This document shows positions 1 through 8,849 of a stretch of 63,665 bases of DNA, piece by piece. The position numbers and the translations under genes are program-made. The stretch covers positions 1-63,665 of the forward strand of contig JACAFB010000060.1 in assembly GCA_013388545.1 (NCBI GenBank). The letters run 5' to 3'. The DNA is from Ignavibacteriaceae bacterium (lineage in GTDB: Bacteria > Bacteroidota > Ignavibacteria > Ignavibacteriales > Ignavibacteriaceae). How positions within the stretch are numbered: position 1 is the stretch's first letter; each line of letters opens with the position of its first letter. A model generated the notes under the pieces. That model was not told the origin of the DNA. It did not search any database and saw only the letters and a list, made by a program, of their open reading frames with translations.

Positions 1-783
1 GGATTAGGCAGAACCACATGCTCATATTTTATGCCGGATGATAACCAAATAATTTATGCTTCAACTCACCATTATGACGAGCAGTGCCCTCCCCCGCCAG
101 ACAAATCGAGGGGCTATGTATGGAAGCTTTATGAAACATTTGACATTTTCGTTTCTGATCTGGATGGTTCAAATTTAAAGCAATTGACACATACTTACGG
201 CTACGATGCCGAAGCAACTGTCTCACCACTTGGAGACAAAATTGTTTTTACATCAACCCGTGATGGCGATCCGGAGATCTACGTAATGAATATTGATGGA
301 TCAAATCAAACAAGATTGACTTTCGAAAAAGGCTATGACGGCGGAGCGTTTTTTTCACCAGATGGATCAAAGATTGTTTTCCGGGCAAGTCGTCCTAAAA
401 CCGAAAAAGAATTTGCTGATTATAATGAACTTGTAAAGGAAGGTTTAGTCAGACCTACCGCGCTGGAAATTTTTGTTATGGATGCCGATGGACAAAATAT
501 CAAGCAAATTACAAATTTAGGAAAAGCAAGTTTCGCTCCCTTCTTTCATCCTGATGCCAAACGGATTATTTTCTCTTCAAATGCTGAAAGTAAAAACGGC
601 AGAGATTTTGATTTATACTTAATCAATATCGACGGTACAAATCTTGAACGAATCACCTTCAACGACACATTCGATGGCTTTCCAATGTTTACCCGCGACG
701 GCAAAAAATTAGTCTTTGCCTCCAACCGCTTCAGTAAAAAGGAAGGTGAGACAAATATTTTTATTACAGACTGGGTCGACTAA
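1..783 (+). CDS. TolB-like beta-propeller protein, 5' end outside window
   Basis: The frame is open from base 1, so the gene starts upstream of the window and only the last 260 codons are visible. It contains repeated PD40/WD40-like blades with the pattern 'LSPDGxKIVFxS-R-G-xxIYVMNxDGSNxxRLT', for example near residues 75-110 and 110-130 of the visible part. This repeat is typical of TolB C-terminal propellers and of periplasmic PD40 proteins. There is no Pal/Tol neighbour, so it is probably a general periplasmic or secreted propeller rather than TolB of the Tol-Pal complex. The next gene follows 33 bases downstream and may be cotranscribed. Family call is confident; the role is unknown. Confidence 0.85.
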   Translation, partial: GLGRTTCSYFMPDDNQIIYASTHHYDEQCPPPPDKSRGYVWKLYETFDIFVSDLDGSNLKQLTHTYGYDAEATVSPLGDKIVFTSTRDGDPEIYVMNIDGSNQTRLTFEKGYDGGAFFSPDGSKIVFRASRPKTEKEFADYNELVKEGLVRPTALEIFVMDADGQNIKQITNLGKASFAPFFHPDAKRIIFSSNAESKNGRDFDLYLINIDGTNLERITFNDTFDGFPMFTRDGKKLVFASNRFSKKEGETNIFITDWVD

Positions 784-816
784 TATTTCAGATAAGTTTA
801 TCATAGAGGAAACATT

Positions 817-2616
817 ATGAAAATAAAAAGAATATTATTTCTGCTTTCACTGATACTAATAAATTTCTTAAATGTTAAAGGTCAGCCGGAAACTTCAGAA
901 AAAATAACTGCAGAAGATTTAAAGCTTCATTTAACATACCTTGCTTCTGATGAATTAAAAGGAAGATACTCGGGTTCAGAAGAATGCAGAATGGCTGCTT
1001 TATACATCGCTAAAGAATTTGAAAAATTCAACCTGAAACCATTATTCGGAAATGATTACTTTCAGGAATTCCCCTTTGTTGATGGAGTTGAATTCACTGC
1101 CAACAACTCACTCGTAATTAAAACATCAAACGGCGAAAATGTACTTGCCATAAATGAAGACTTTGTAGTTGCACCTTTTTCAGACAGAAGAGATTTAACA
1201 TCAAATCTTGTCTTTGCCGGCTATGGAATTTCGGCGCCCGAATTAAATTACGATGACTATGCCGGAATTGATGTGAAAGGCAAAGTAGTTCTGATAATGC
1301 GCAATAATCCTGAATACAATTTACCTCATTCAAAATTTGAAAATTATTCCGCACTTAGATTTAAAGTAAATACTGCTAGAGAGAAAGGTGCAGCTGGAGT
1401 AATTTTTGTTAATGGCTATGAACCCAAAGATGAACTCGATAAGTTTATTGATGTAAAATATGACCGTGGTGGTTTTATCACAGGAATCTCTGCAGTACAA
1501 ATCAAACGTAATTTCGTTGATGATCTTTTCAAAAAAATGGGAATGGATTTTGCCCAACATCAGAAAAAAATTAATGAAACTAAAGCTCCGGCTTCATTTG
1601 AGTTCAAAGATTTAACAGTCACTTTAAAGACTGAAATAATCGAAATTGAAAAAACAAGCTGGAATGTTGCAGGTTATATTGAAGGAACCGATCCTTTTCT
1701 AAAAAATGAATATTTGGTTATTGGTGCTCACTTCGATCATCTTGGAATGGGTGGTGAAAATTCTTTATATCAGGGTGAAGAGAAACTGATTCATAATGGA
1801 GCTGATGACAATGCTTCGGGTACCTCAGGTTTGCTTGAATTAGCAGAGAAATTCTCCTTCAATCCCGAAAACCAAAAACGAAGTATAATCTTTGTCGCCT
1901 TTTCGGGTGAAGAATTAGGTGTTCTCGGATCAAATTATTTTGTTAATCATTCTCCGGTACCATCCGGCCAGATGATTACCATGCTGAATATGGATATGAT
2001 TGGCAGGTTGAATGAAAAAAAGCAATTGATAGTTTACGGCACAGGTACATCAAGTTCCTGGAAAGATTTGCTGAACAAATACAACCACTCAAGTTTTGAA
2101 CTCACCTTCAACGATGAAGGGTATGGACCAAGTGATCACACATCTTTTTATGGAAAACAAATTCCTGTATTATTCTTCTTCACCGGAACTCACGAAGATT
2201 ATCATAAACCATCAGATGACGTTGATAAAATTAATTTTGAAGGTCAGCAGCAGGTGGTGCAGTATGTTTACGATCTTGCAAATGAAATCAATAACTCATC
2301 AAGACCCGACTATCTGGTTGTACAAAGAAAAGATCAGCAAAATATGACAAGAACAAAAGTCTGGGTTGGCACAATTCCGGATTTTGCCGGGAATGTTGAT
2401 GGTTATAAGTTGAGTGGAGTAACAGATAACAGCCCTGCTCAAATTGCAGGTTTAAAAGCCGGCGATATTATTATTAAGTTTGGGGAGAAGAAAATTTCTA
2501 ATATTTATGATTTTACTTATGCCATTGGAGAACATTCACCGGGAGAAAAAGTAAATATTGTTGTTCTCAGGGATGGAAAAGAAATGAGCTTTGAAATTGA
2601 ACTCGGGAGCAGATAA
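817..2616 (+). CDS. M28 family zinc peptidase with PA and PDZ domains
   Basis: A 599-residue exported peptidase. Residues 1-22 are a signal peptide ending near 'NVKG'. A protease-associated insert (about 120-250) precedes the M28 catalytic domain. Zinc ligands typical of M28 are visible: His305 in HFDHLG, the Asp pair 330-331 in ADDNASG, the Glu pair 365-366 in GEELG, Asp393 in NMDMIG and His463 in HKPSDD. The C-terminal 90 residues form a PDZ domain (NSPAQIAGLKAGDIIIKFG). A good Shine-Dalgarno (GAGGAAAC) supports the ATG. It probably acts in the periplasm or on the surface as an aminopeptidase. A second, shorter M28 enzyme lies at 56725-58149. Confidence 0.93.
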   Translation: MKIKRILFLLSLILINFLNVKGQPETSEKITAEDLKLHLTYLASDELKGRYSGSEECRMAALYIAKEFEKFNLKPLFGNDYFQEFPFVDGVEFTANNSLVIKTSNGENVLAINEDFVVAPFSDRRDLTSNLVFAGYGISAPELNYDDYAGIDVKGKVVLIMRNNPEYNLPHSKFENYSALRFKVNTAREKGAAGVIFVNGYEPKDELDKFIDVKYDRGGFITGISAVQIKRNFVDDLFKKMGMDFAQHQKKINETKAPASFEFKDLTVTLKTEIIEIEKTSWNVAGYIEGTDPFLKNEYLVIGAHFDHLGMGGENSLYQGEEKLIHNGADDNASGTSGLLELAEKFSFNPENQKRSIIFVAFSGEELGVLGSNYFVNHSPVPSGQMITMLNMDMIGRLNEKKQLIVYGTGTSSSWKDLLNKYNHSSFELTFNDEGYGPSDHTSFYGKQIPVLFFFTGTHEDYHKPSDDVDKINFEGQQQVVQYVYDLANEINNSSRPDYLVVQRKDQQNMTRTKVWVGTIPDFAGNVDGYKLSGVTDNSPAQIAGLKAGDIIIKFGEKKISNIYDFTYAIGEHSPGEKVNIVVLRDGKEMSFEIELGSR

Positions 2617-2658
2617 AAATAATTTTGTTAAACCAAAAAGAATTTTCCGGAAAATAAA

Positions 2659-3057
2659 ATGAAAAAAATATTAATCCTTGTTCTTTTATCAGCACTTGTC
2701 GTAGCAGGTTATTTTCTTTTCGATTATTTCTCCGTAAAAAGAATAACAGCTAACGAGCTTTCAATAGTTTATCAGTCATCGAAAGCAGATGCAGATGAAA
2801 AATATCTTGGTTCCAGAGTAGAAGTTACCGGTGTTGTTAAAGCATATTATGAAATGCTCGGAACAAGAAAAGTACTTGAATTTGAGACTGGTGCTGAAAA
2901 ACCTGTCTTTTGTTTTTTCAATAACGAACCTTTGGAATTCAAAGCAAGCCAGCTTTTGCAAGGGCAAAAAATAACTGTTATCGGCACTTGCGTTGGCGAG
3001 GATAAGTATAATTTCATTAAAGGAATTAAAATTGATGTTTACGACATCTTAGATTAA
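2659..3057 (+). CDS. OB-fold (tRNA_anti-like) membrane-anchored protein
   Basis: A 132-residue protein with one N-terminal hydrophobic segment (residues 3-24) that acts as signal anchor or signal peptide. The rest resembles the tRNA_anti-like OB-fold family: 'YLGSRVEVTGVVK' opens the barrel and 'LLQGQKITVIGTCVGE' closes it. In this family the domain is usually extracytoplasmic and does not bind tRNA despite the name. It sits 42 bases after the M28 gene and one base before yjbQ, so the three are probably one transcript. The function is unknown; the fold assignment is from motif recognition. Confidence 0.75.
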   Translation: MKKILILVLLSALVVAGYFLFDYFSVKRITANELSIVYQSSKADADEKYLGSRVEVTGVVKAYYEMLGTRKVLEFETGAEKPVFCFFNNEPLEFKASQLLQGQKITVIGTCVGEDKYNFIKGIKIDVYDILD

Positions 3058-3058
3058 G

Positions 3059-3502
3059 ATGAACTTTTTTCAAAAAGAAATTGTGTTAGAAAAAAAGCCA
3101 AGGGGATTTCATCTTATCACATCTGAAATTCTCTCAAAAGTTCCTGAAATAAAAAATTTCTCTGTCGGCATAATGCATCTGTTCATCAAACATACATCAG
3201 CTTCTCTTACAATCAACGAAAATTTTGATGCTGATGTAAGATCAGATCTTGAGTCACACTTCAATCAAACTGTTCTGGAGAATGCATCTTATTACCGCCA
3301 TCGTTCCGAAGGACCGGACGATATGCCGGCACATATTAAATCCTCTATAATAGGTGCAGGAATATCAATTCCAATCACTGATGGAAGATTAAATTTAGGC
3401 ACTTGGCAAGGTATCTATTACTGCGAGCATAGAAATTACTCAAGTAACAGAAGACTTGTTGCAACTATAATAGGCGAACTTATCTCTAATAATAAAACCT
3501 GA
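3059..3502 (+). CDS. YjbQ/UPF0047 family protein
   Basis: A 147-residue protein that matches the YjbQ family over its whole length: 'HTSASLTINENFD', 'MPAHIKSSIIG', 'IPITDGRLNLGTWQGIYYCEHR'. Members form a small beta-barrel trimer, and some have weak thiamine-phosphate synthase activity; the physiological role is unsettled. The conserved His and Glu of the HTS and CEHR motifs are intact. The start lies one base after the preceding stop, so translation is likely coupled. The 3' end overlaps the convergent gene on the other strand by 17 bases. Confidence 0.92.
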   Translation: MNFFQKEIVLEKKPRGFHLITSEILSKVPEIKNFSVGIMHLFIKHTSASLTINENFDADVRSDLESHFNQTVLENASYYRHRSEGPDDMPAHIKSSIIGAGISIPITDGRLNLGTWQGIYYCEHRNYSSNRRLVATIIGELISNNKT

Positions 3503-4127
3503 ATCCTACTCTTACCATCAAACCGCTCATATCAAAAATTCTTTCATAAATTTTTGGAGGTCCTCCGAGTGGATTATCAACTTCATATTCCCAGCCTGGC
3601 TCGGAACTATGATAAGTTACTTCAGCAATCAAATCTGATAAACTGCCAAGTTGAAAAGCGGCGCCAGCCCCAATCCGCCAATTGAAATCAAAAGCTCCTT
3701 TTAATTCATCGTTATCAGGATTTTGAAAATTCCGATAGTAAATTAACAGTAATTCTGCTCCCAGGCCACCGGTAATAAAAATTTCCATCCTTGGCATTAC
3801 CGGGTAATAAGCAGTTGCAGTGAACATTAAAGGAAAATCATGCAGATTGGTTTTGGCTCTGAGTTCATTTATTTCACCATTGCCGATTCCATAAAGTTCA
3901 TTGAAATCCTGAACTAATCTTTTATCAACATAATTTTTATGAAACCAATCAACTGACCAGCCGATATTAAAATTCCTGTCCAAAAATCTTCCACCCTCGA
4001 AGCCAATAATAAAACCGCCCTCTGTTGCATCAGGACTGAAATGGCCAAGTTTAACAGAACCAGTATTTCTTTGAGCAATTACCGGAAGGCTGAAAATTAT
4101 TAGTATAAAAAAAATATTCTTTTTCAT
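3486..4127 (-). CDS. Outer-membrane beta-barrel-like protein
   Basis: I start this gene at the internal ATG (4127), not at the longer frame reaching 4172. The internal ATG has AAGGA nine bases upstream and opens directly into a signal peptide (MKKNIFFILIIFSLPVIAQ). The mature part of about 195 residues alternates polar and aromatic residues and ends in '...VRVGFRFYY', an aromatic C-terminus usual for outer-membrane barrels. A proline/glycine-rich loop is seen near 'DNPLGGPPKIYE'. Probably an eight- to ten-strand barrel of the outer-membrane protein beta-barrel type. The function is unknown. It converges on yjbQ with a 17-base overlap. Confidence 0.75.
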   Translation of the reverse strand: MKKNIFFILIIFSLPVIAQRNTGSVKLGHFSPDATEGGFIIGFEGGRFLDRNFNIGWSVDWFHKNYVDKRLVQDFNELYGIGNGEINELRAKTNLHDFPLMFTATAYYPVMPRMEIFITGGLGAELLLIYYRNFQNPDNDELKGAFDFNWRIGAGAAFQLGSLSDLIAEVTYHSSEPGWEYEVDNPLGGPPKIYERIFDMSGLMVRVGFRFYY

Positions 4128-4267
4128 TTTAAAATCCTTTTTGTTTCTGCCGGAGTAAATTGACAATTGCAATGCCAGATGCTGAATGGAAAATACTTGC
4201 TTTAATTTGAATAAATATTGCTATAAAAATTTAATGGGTAGTTAAAAGAGGACACGTTGTACAATAT

Positions 4268-5776
4268 TTATTTCATAGTATGTTTTTGATTTCGATAAAA
4301 AATTGAACAGGAAGGATTGTTCAGGCTTTCATTCTTCAATCTATCTAGTGATGAAACTACATATGTAATATCAGAGGAACTGAAAAGACTATTATCAATA
4401 AAATAATTCGTTTTTCCATCCACAATTCCGATTATCGCTGCGGGATTACTCAAATCAATTTTCGAATTTGAATTAAATCTATAGATAACAAATTGATTTG
4501 GCTTTTCACCATCAGATGCAATACCCGGAGATGACCATTGAATTTTATTTCCGCTATAAGTGGCTTCGGCATTAACTTTAACCGGAGGCAGAGGAGGCAC
4601 TGAATCGATCCATTCCATTACAGGTACGATTGCAGGATACCTGAACAATTTTTGTTTTAATGTATCCGAAAAACTTCGGGTATTTTTTACAATAGAACTT
4701 GCACTAAAAAAAACAGAACCGAGAACATTGTCAAGCTTTCTGTTCATTCTTACCTGATCGCCAAGCTCCGAAGATTTTCCAAAATAATTATACGAAGTCA
4801 TTTTAGTTGAGTAATGACCAATGTAAAGATGCCGTTCCTGAATTACCGACGCCCACCAGGGTAAAAGCCTTGAATAATCAGCAGTTGGTTTTCCAATTTC
4901 CCAGTAAAGCTGGGGAATTACGTAATCTATTGTTCTGTTTTTTAACCAGTTCAAAGGATCACAATAAATTTCAGAGTATGAGTTAAGACCACGGGTCCCG
5001 GCAAATTTATTTTCTACAATTCCGAACGGGCTTATTCCAAATTTAACATAAGGTTTCACAGATTTTATTGAGGAGTTTACCTTTTCTATCAGTTTGTTTA
5101 TGTTATTTCTTCTCCAATCCTGAATATGCGTAAAATCATTTCCATACTTCTTAAAATCTGATACATCCTCATACTTAATGGTTGGAGAGTAAGGATAGAA
5201 ATAATCATCAAAGGTAATTCCATCAACATCGTACCTGCTCACAATATCAGAGACAATTTCAGCAATATAATTTCTTACTTCAGGAATACCGGGGTTCAGC
5301 ATGCAATAATTAGTAAAGTATAAAATCCAATCCGGATTTCGATTACTAATATGATCACTGCAAGCTTCATTTAGATTTCCGTTTCTTGAAACTCTCAAAG
5401 GGTTTAACCATGCATGCAACTCTAGTCCTCTTTTATGAGCCTGGTCAATCGCAAATTCAAGAGGATCATAAAACGGAGAAGGAGGAGTTCCCTGCCTGCC
5501 TGTCAAAAAAATTGACCAGGGTTCATAATTTGATTTATAAAAAGCATCGCATTCTGTACGCACCTGAAAAAACACCGTGTTGATTCCGGATGCTTTTAAC
5601 TTATCGAGAATCGATATGAGTTCCTCTTTTTGTTCCCACGATGAAAGATTTCTTGAGCTTGGCCAATCAATATTGGTGATGGTTGCAATCCAGGCTCCAC
5701 GCATTTCTCTTTTAGGGGAACTGCTTTGGGAACTGATTACTGATGAAAATAATATTATGAAAAGAAGGACACGCAA
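4268..5776 (-). CDS. Glycosyl hydrolase-like GHL10 (DUF187) family protein
   Basis: A 502-residue exported protein with a short signal peptide (RVLLFIILFSSVISSQ). The GHL10/YngK core runs from about residue 22 to 370: 'REMRGAWIATITNIDWPS', 'GINTVFFQVRTECDAFY', 'GLELHAWLNPLRV', 'DGITFDDYFYP', 'YVIPQLYWEIG'. These are the usual TIM-barrel landmarks, with acidic residues in DGITFDDYF likely catalytic. About 120 C-terminal residues look like a fibronectin-III-type domain. The start is TTG; an in-frame TAA a few codons upstream leaves no better choice. It probably cleaves an envelope or environmental polysaccharide; the substrate is unknown. Confidence 0.88.
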   Translation of the reverse strand: MRVLLFIILFSSVISSQSSSPKREMRGAWIATITNIDWPSSRNLSSWEQKEELISILDKLKASGINTVFFQVRTECDAFYKSNYEPWSIFLTGRQGTPPSPFYDPLEFAIDQAHKRGLELHAWLNPLRVSRNGNLNEACSDHISNRNPDWILYFTNYCMLNPGIPEVRNYIAEIVSDIVSRYDVDGITFDDYFYPYSPTIKYEDVSDFKKYGNDFTHIQDWRRNNINKLIEKVNSSIKSVKPYVKFGISPFGIVENKFAGTRGLNSYSEIYCDPLNWLKNRTIDYVIPQLYWEIGKPTADYSRLLPWWASVIQERHLYIGHYSTKMTSYNYFGKSSELGDQVRMNRKLDNVLGSVFFSASSIVKNTRSFSDTLKQKLFRYPAIVPVMEWIDSVPPLPPVKVNAEATYSGNKIQWSSPGIASDGEKPNQFVIYRFNSNSKIDLSNPAAIIGIVDGKTNYFIDNSLFSSSDITYVVSSLDRLKNESLNNPSCSIFYRNQKHTMK

Positions 5777-5873
5777 ATAGTTTTTTTCGATTAAGTTATT
5801 CAGATAAACTTATCAAAAGATAAAGGAATAATTCGTAATTTCGAAAAAGAAAATTTTCAGAAATTATTTGCTT

Positions 5874-6377
5874 ATGATCCAGAAAAAAATATTATTCGTT
5901 TGCCTTGGAAATATCTGCCGCTCCCCTGCTGCAGAAGGTATATTGAAAAAGATATTAAAAGAAAAAGGACTGAATAGAAGCGTTGAGGTCGATTCAGCAG
6001 GAACTATAGCTTACCATTCAGGTGAGCTGCCTGATAGCAGAATGATTAAACATGCTGCTAAACGCGGATACATTCTTGATCATATCGCCAGAAAATTTAA
6101 TCCTTCAATAGACTTTAACAGCTTCGACCTGATAATTCCGATGGACAATCAGAATTATGAAGATGTGATTGCTTCTTATAAAAGTGGAAATCCAAAAAGT
6201 AAGGTTATAAAAATGACAGATTTCTCGTCAAATAAAATATATGACGAAGTCCCTGATCCTTATGACTCAGACCAAAGAGGATTTGAACTTGTTCTTGATA
6301 TTCTTGAAGATGCCTGCAAAAACTTAGCCGATAAAATTGAAGATGAAATCATTAGAATCAATAAAAAAGAAAATTGA
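5874..6377 (+). CDS. Low-molecular-weight phosphotyrosine-type phosphatase
   Basis: About 167 residues from the ATG at 5874; a TTG at 5868 is possible but unsupported. The phosphatase loop CLGNICRS has the nucleophile Cys10 and Arg16, and the general acid is Asp128 in VPDPYD, so the enzyme should be active. It overlaps the next gene, a fructosamine-kinase homologue, by about 35 bases. A human LMW phosphatase is known to act as a protein-ribulosamine-5-phosphatase, and bacterial fructosamine-kinase homologues often neighbour such phosphatases. A role in protein deglycation is therefore likelier here than tyrosine signalling. The substrate call is inference. Confidence 0.9.
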   Translation: MIQKKILFVCLGNICRSPAAEGILKKILKEKGLNRSVEVDSAGTIAYHSGELPDSRMIKHAAKRGYILDHIARKFNPSIDFNSFDLIIPMDNQNYEDVIASYKSGNPKSKVIKMTDFSSNKIYDEVPDPYDSDQRGFELVLDILEDACKNLADKIEDEIIRINKKEN

Positions 6378-7209
6378 AGAACATCTTGGTTCACCAGTTA
6401 TTGAAACTATACCAATGGGCGGGGGCTGCATAAATAATGCTTCAAAAATAGTATTAGCTTCAAAAGACGTTTTATTTCTTAAATATAATTTCCGCCTGCC
6501 GAAGGATATCTTCACAAAGGAAGCCAACGGATTAAATGAACTTTTAAAAGCTGATGCTATTAGAGTTCCAAAAGTCATTTTGTCCGATGAAAATTTTTTG
6601 CTTATTGAGTTTATTAACTCATCAAGTAAAGAAAAAAAATTCTTTGAATATTTCGGGAAAAAATTTGCAGCATTACACAAATTTACCGGCGCATCATTTG
6701 GCTTTTATGAAAACAATTATATAGGCTCAAACTTACAACTTAATACCGGCGCTGATTGCAGTGACTGGACTCAGTTCTATTTCGAAAATCGTTTACTCTT
6801 TCAATTCAGGCTTGCAGAAAAAAATGGTTATGCTACGGATGAATTAAAAAATAAAATGTTCGCTCTCGAAAAAAAAATTCATAATATTTTAAGCGGGATA
6901 AATCCTCAACCGTCGTTGCTTCACGGTGATCTTTGGAGTGGAAATTTCATCTCTGATAAGGCAGGAAAAGCTTGTTTAATCGATCCGGCTGTTTACTACG
7001 GTCATAGAGAAGCAGACCTGGCTATGACAAAACTCTTTGGTGGATTTGACAAAGCTTTTTATGAATCATACAATGAGGCATATCCGCTCGAAGATGGTTA
7101 TGCTTACCGTGAAAACATCTACAAGCTTTACCACGTATTAAATCACCTTAATCTTTTTGGAAGAGGTTATTATTCTCAGGCAATTTCTCTGATGAATTTT
7201 TATTTATAA
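6343..7209 (+). CDS. Fructosamine/ketosamine-3-kinase family protein
   Basis: About 288 residues from the ATG at 6343. The family signature is clear: 'GGGCINNASKIV' in the N-lobe, 'LHGDLWSGNF' with catalytic Asp196, and 'LIDPAVYYGHREADLAMTKLFGGF' as the metal-binding segment. Enzymes of this family phosphorylate the sugar of glycated amines at O3 (fructosamines, or ribulosamines/erythrulosamines in bacteria) so that the adduct falls off. It overlaps the upstream phosphatase gene by 35 bases, so the two are translationally linked. The bacterial substrate preference cannot be read from sequence. Confidence 0.92.
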   Translation: MKSLESIKKKIEEHLGSPVIETIPMGGGCINNASKIVLASKDVLFLKYNFRLPKDIFTKEANGLNELLKADAIRVPKVILSDENFLLIEFINSSSKEKKFFEYFGKKFAALHKFTGASFGFYENNYIGSNLQLNTGADCSDWTQFYFENRLLFQFRLAEKNGYATDELKNKMFALEKKIHNILSGINPQPSLLHGDLWSGNFISDKAGKACLIDPAVYYGHREADLAMTKLFGGFDKAFYESYNEAYPLEDGYAYRENIYKLYHVLNHLNLFGRGYYSQAISLMNFYL

Positions 7210-7239
7210 TTCAAAATCCCCTCTTGATTTTTTAGTGAA

Positions 7240-8070
7240 TCACTGAACGTTTAATACCTCAACATCAAAATACAAAGTTGAATTTGGAGGAATTGTTCCA
7301 ACCTGAGTTGAACCATAAGCCAGTGCCGGAGGAATGATAAGCTTAACCTTATCTCCCTGTCTCATCAAAGCAATACCTTCCTCCCAGCCGGGAATAACCT
7401 GTCCCTCGCCAATAACAAACGAAAATGGTTCATCCCTTTCAAATGAACTGTCGAATCTTGAACCATCTTCAAGAAAACCGGAGTAATGAACTGTAACCAG
7501 CTTTCCCGATTCAACTTTCTGTCCTGCACCTTTGGATATAAAGCCATATTTTAATCCGGATTTTGTTGTAGTTAAGGAGGTGTTGTCAATTTTCCACTGC
7601 TCGATCTTTGGAGCTTCCTTTGCTGCTAAAACAGTTACAACAACTTTCAAGCTGGAATTTGGAGGAACAGGACCCATTCCCAATTTTCCATATGCTAAAC
7701 CAGATGGGATTATTATTGTTCTTGTTCCACCGACTTTCATTCCAACAATTCCTTCATCTGTTCCTTTGATGAATGAGTCATTTCCTAAGATGAATTTAAT
7801 TGGCTGATTCTTATCATAGGAGCTTCCGATATTATACTGAAGCTTTGTAGAGTCATTAGACCAATCTTTATAGAGATCGGAAGAATCCTTAATTATCCAT
7901 CCGTTGTAGTGAATTGTTATCAGATCGCCTTTTTTAACTTCGACACCTGTGCCTAAAGTATCATTAGCGTAAAGCAAACCGCTATCTCTTTTAATTACTT
8001 CAGGCTTTTTTTCACAACCGATGAGAACAAGAACGATAAAAATTACCGCAATGAATTGATATACTTTCAT
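7240..8070 (-). CDS. Lipoprotein with two FKBP-type peptidyl-prolyl isomerase domains
   Basis: The start is set at 8070, where AAAGGAAA precedes an ATG that opens a lipoprotein signal (MKVYQFIAVIFIVLVLIGC, lipobox LIGC). The protein has two tandem FKBP domains: one at about 40-150 with 'GDLITIHYNGWI' and 'GMKVGGTRTIIIPSGLAYG', and one at about 170-276 with 'GKLVTVHYSGFLEDGSRFDSS' and 'MRQGDKVKLIIPPALAYG'. The second keeps the canonical FKBP residues better and is the likelier active isomerase. It probably assists folding of exported proteins at the outer or inner membrane. A TAnnTTTG promoter box lies 25 bases upstream. Confidence 0.93.
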   Translation of the reverse strand: MKVYQFIAVIFIVLVLIGCEKKPEVIKRDSGLLYANDTLGTGVEVKKGDLITIHYNGWIIKDSSDLYKDWSNDSTKLQYNIGSSYDKNQPIKFILGNDSFIKGTDEGIVGMKVGGTRTIIIPSGLAYGKLGMGPVPPNSSLKVVVTVLAAKEAPKIEQWKIDNTSLTTTKSGLKYGFISKGAGQKVESGKLVTVHYSGFLEDGSRFDSSFERDEPFSFVIGEGQVIPGWEEGIALMRQGDKVKLIIPPALAYGSTQVGTIPPNSTLYFDVEVLNVQ

Positions 8071-8095
8071 TAAATTTCCTTTGTTTTTTCGAGTG

Positions 8096-8103
8096 CAAAT
8101 ATA
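8096..8103 (-). promoter_or_regulatory. Putative -7 promoter box (TATATTTG) for the FKBP gene
   Basis: On the minus strand the sequence TATATTTG matches the Bacteroidota -7 consensus TAnnTTTG and lies 25 bases before the FKBP start codon. No convincing TTTG -33 element is seen upstream. The identical octamer lies 25 bases before kdsA. Assignment is by consensus match only. Confidence 0.45.
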
Positions 8104-8166
8104 TTCAAAAAATATAAATACATTGCTCATTCTTAAATTCGTGGAAGATTATAAAATTATTTTATT

Positions 8167-8847
8167 ATGAAATTGGAAAATCTTTTTATTTTGATCTCAC
8201 TCTCCTTTACCCTGTTGATAATGAGTACAATTGATTATCAAAATACTACTTCAATCGTAAAATTAACCGGCAGCGAGAAAAAAATTTTCAGAACCGATTC
8301 TTTAGAAGTTATTATCGACTCCGATTTAACATTTGAACAATCTGTTTCAGGAATAAATGCACCGGCTGAGATAATACGAAATCTTGAGTTGGTTGAAGTA
8401 AAATATTATTCTTTCGATAAAAAAATTCACCAGGGGCAATTGGTAATTAATAAAAGCTTATCAAAAGATATTCGGGAAATATTCGAGCAGATTCTTAAAA
8501 ACAAATTTCCGGTTGAAAAGGTAATTCCAATTATCAAATACAATTGGTCTGATGAAGAATCGATGAGAGATAACAATACCTCAGCATTTAATTACAGGTT
8601 TATCAGAGGGACCAAAATTCTTACTGCGCACGGAAATGGATCAGCAATTGATATTAATCCTTTTCTAAACCCTCACATAAAAAAAGGAAAAACAATTCCT
8701 GAAGGGGCGGAATATAATCCACAAAAAGAAGGAACAATTACAGCTGAATCCTTTCTGGTAAAAGAATTCAGAAAGAGAGGATGGCAATGGGGCGGTAACT
8801 GGAGAAGCTCAAAAGATTATCAGCATTTCCAGAAAAAAATCAGATAA
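8167..8847 (+). CDS. M15 family peptidase (D-Ala-D-Ala carboxypeptidase type)
   Basis: A 226-residue protein with an N-terminal hydrophobic segment (residues 6-20). The C-terminal half has the M15 zinc site: His155 and Asp162 in 'TAHGNGSAIDINPF' and His220 in 'DYQHFQKK'. 'NPHIKKG' and 'EFRKRGWQWGGNW' are also typical of M15C enzymes. It probably cleaves peptidoglycan stem peptides in the periplasm. The first 90 residues are not recognisable and may be a family-specific extension. It ends two bases before the convergent neighbour. Confidence 0.85.
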   Translation: MKLENLFILISLSFTLLIMSTIDYQNTTSIVKLTGSEKKIFRTDSLEVIIDSDLTFEQSVSGINAPAEIIRNLELVEVKYYSFDKKIHQGQLVINKSLSKDIREIFEQILKNKFPVEKVIPIIKYNWSDEESMRDNNTSAFNYRFIRGTKILTAHGNGSAIDINPFLNPHIKKGKTIPEGAEYNPQKEGTITAESFLVKEFRKRGWQWGGNWRSSKDYQHFQKKIR

Positions 8848-8849
8848 AA

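Noticed and set aside
4127..4172. Longer start for the beta-barrel protein
   Set aside because: The extra 15 codons would bury the signal peptide, and the internal ATG has the ribosome binding site.
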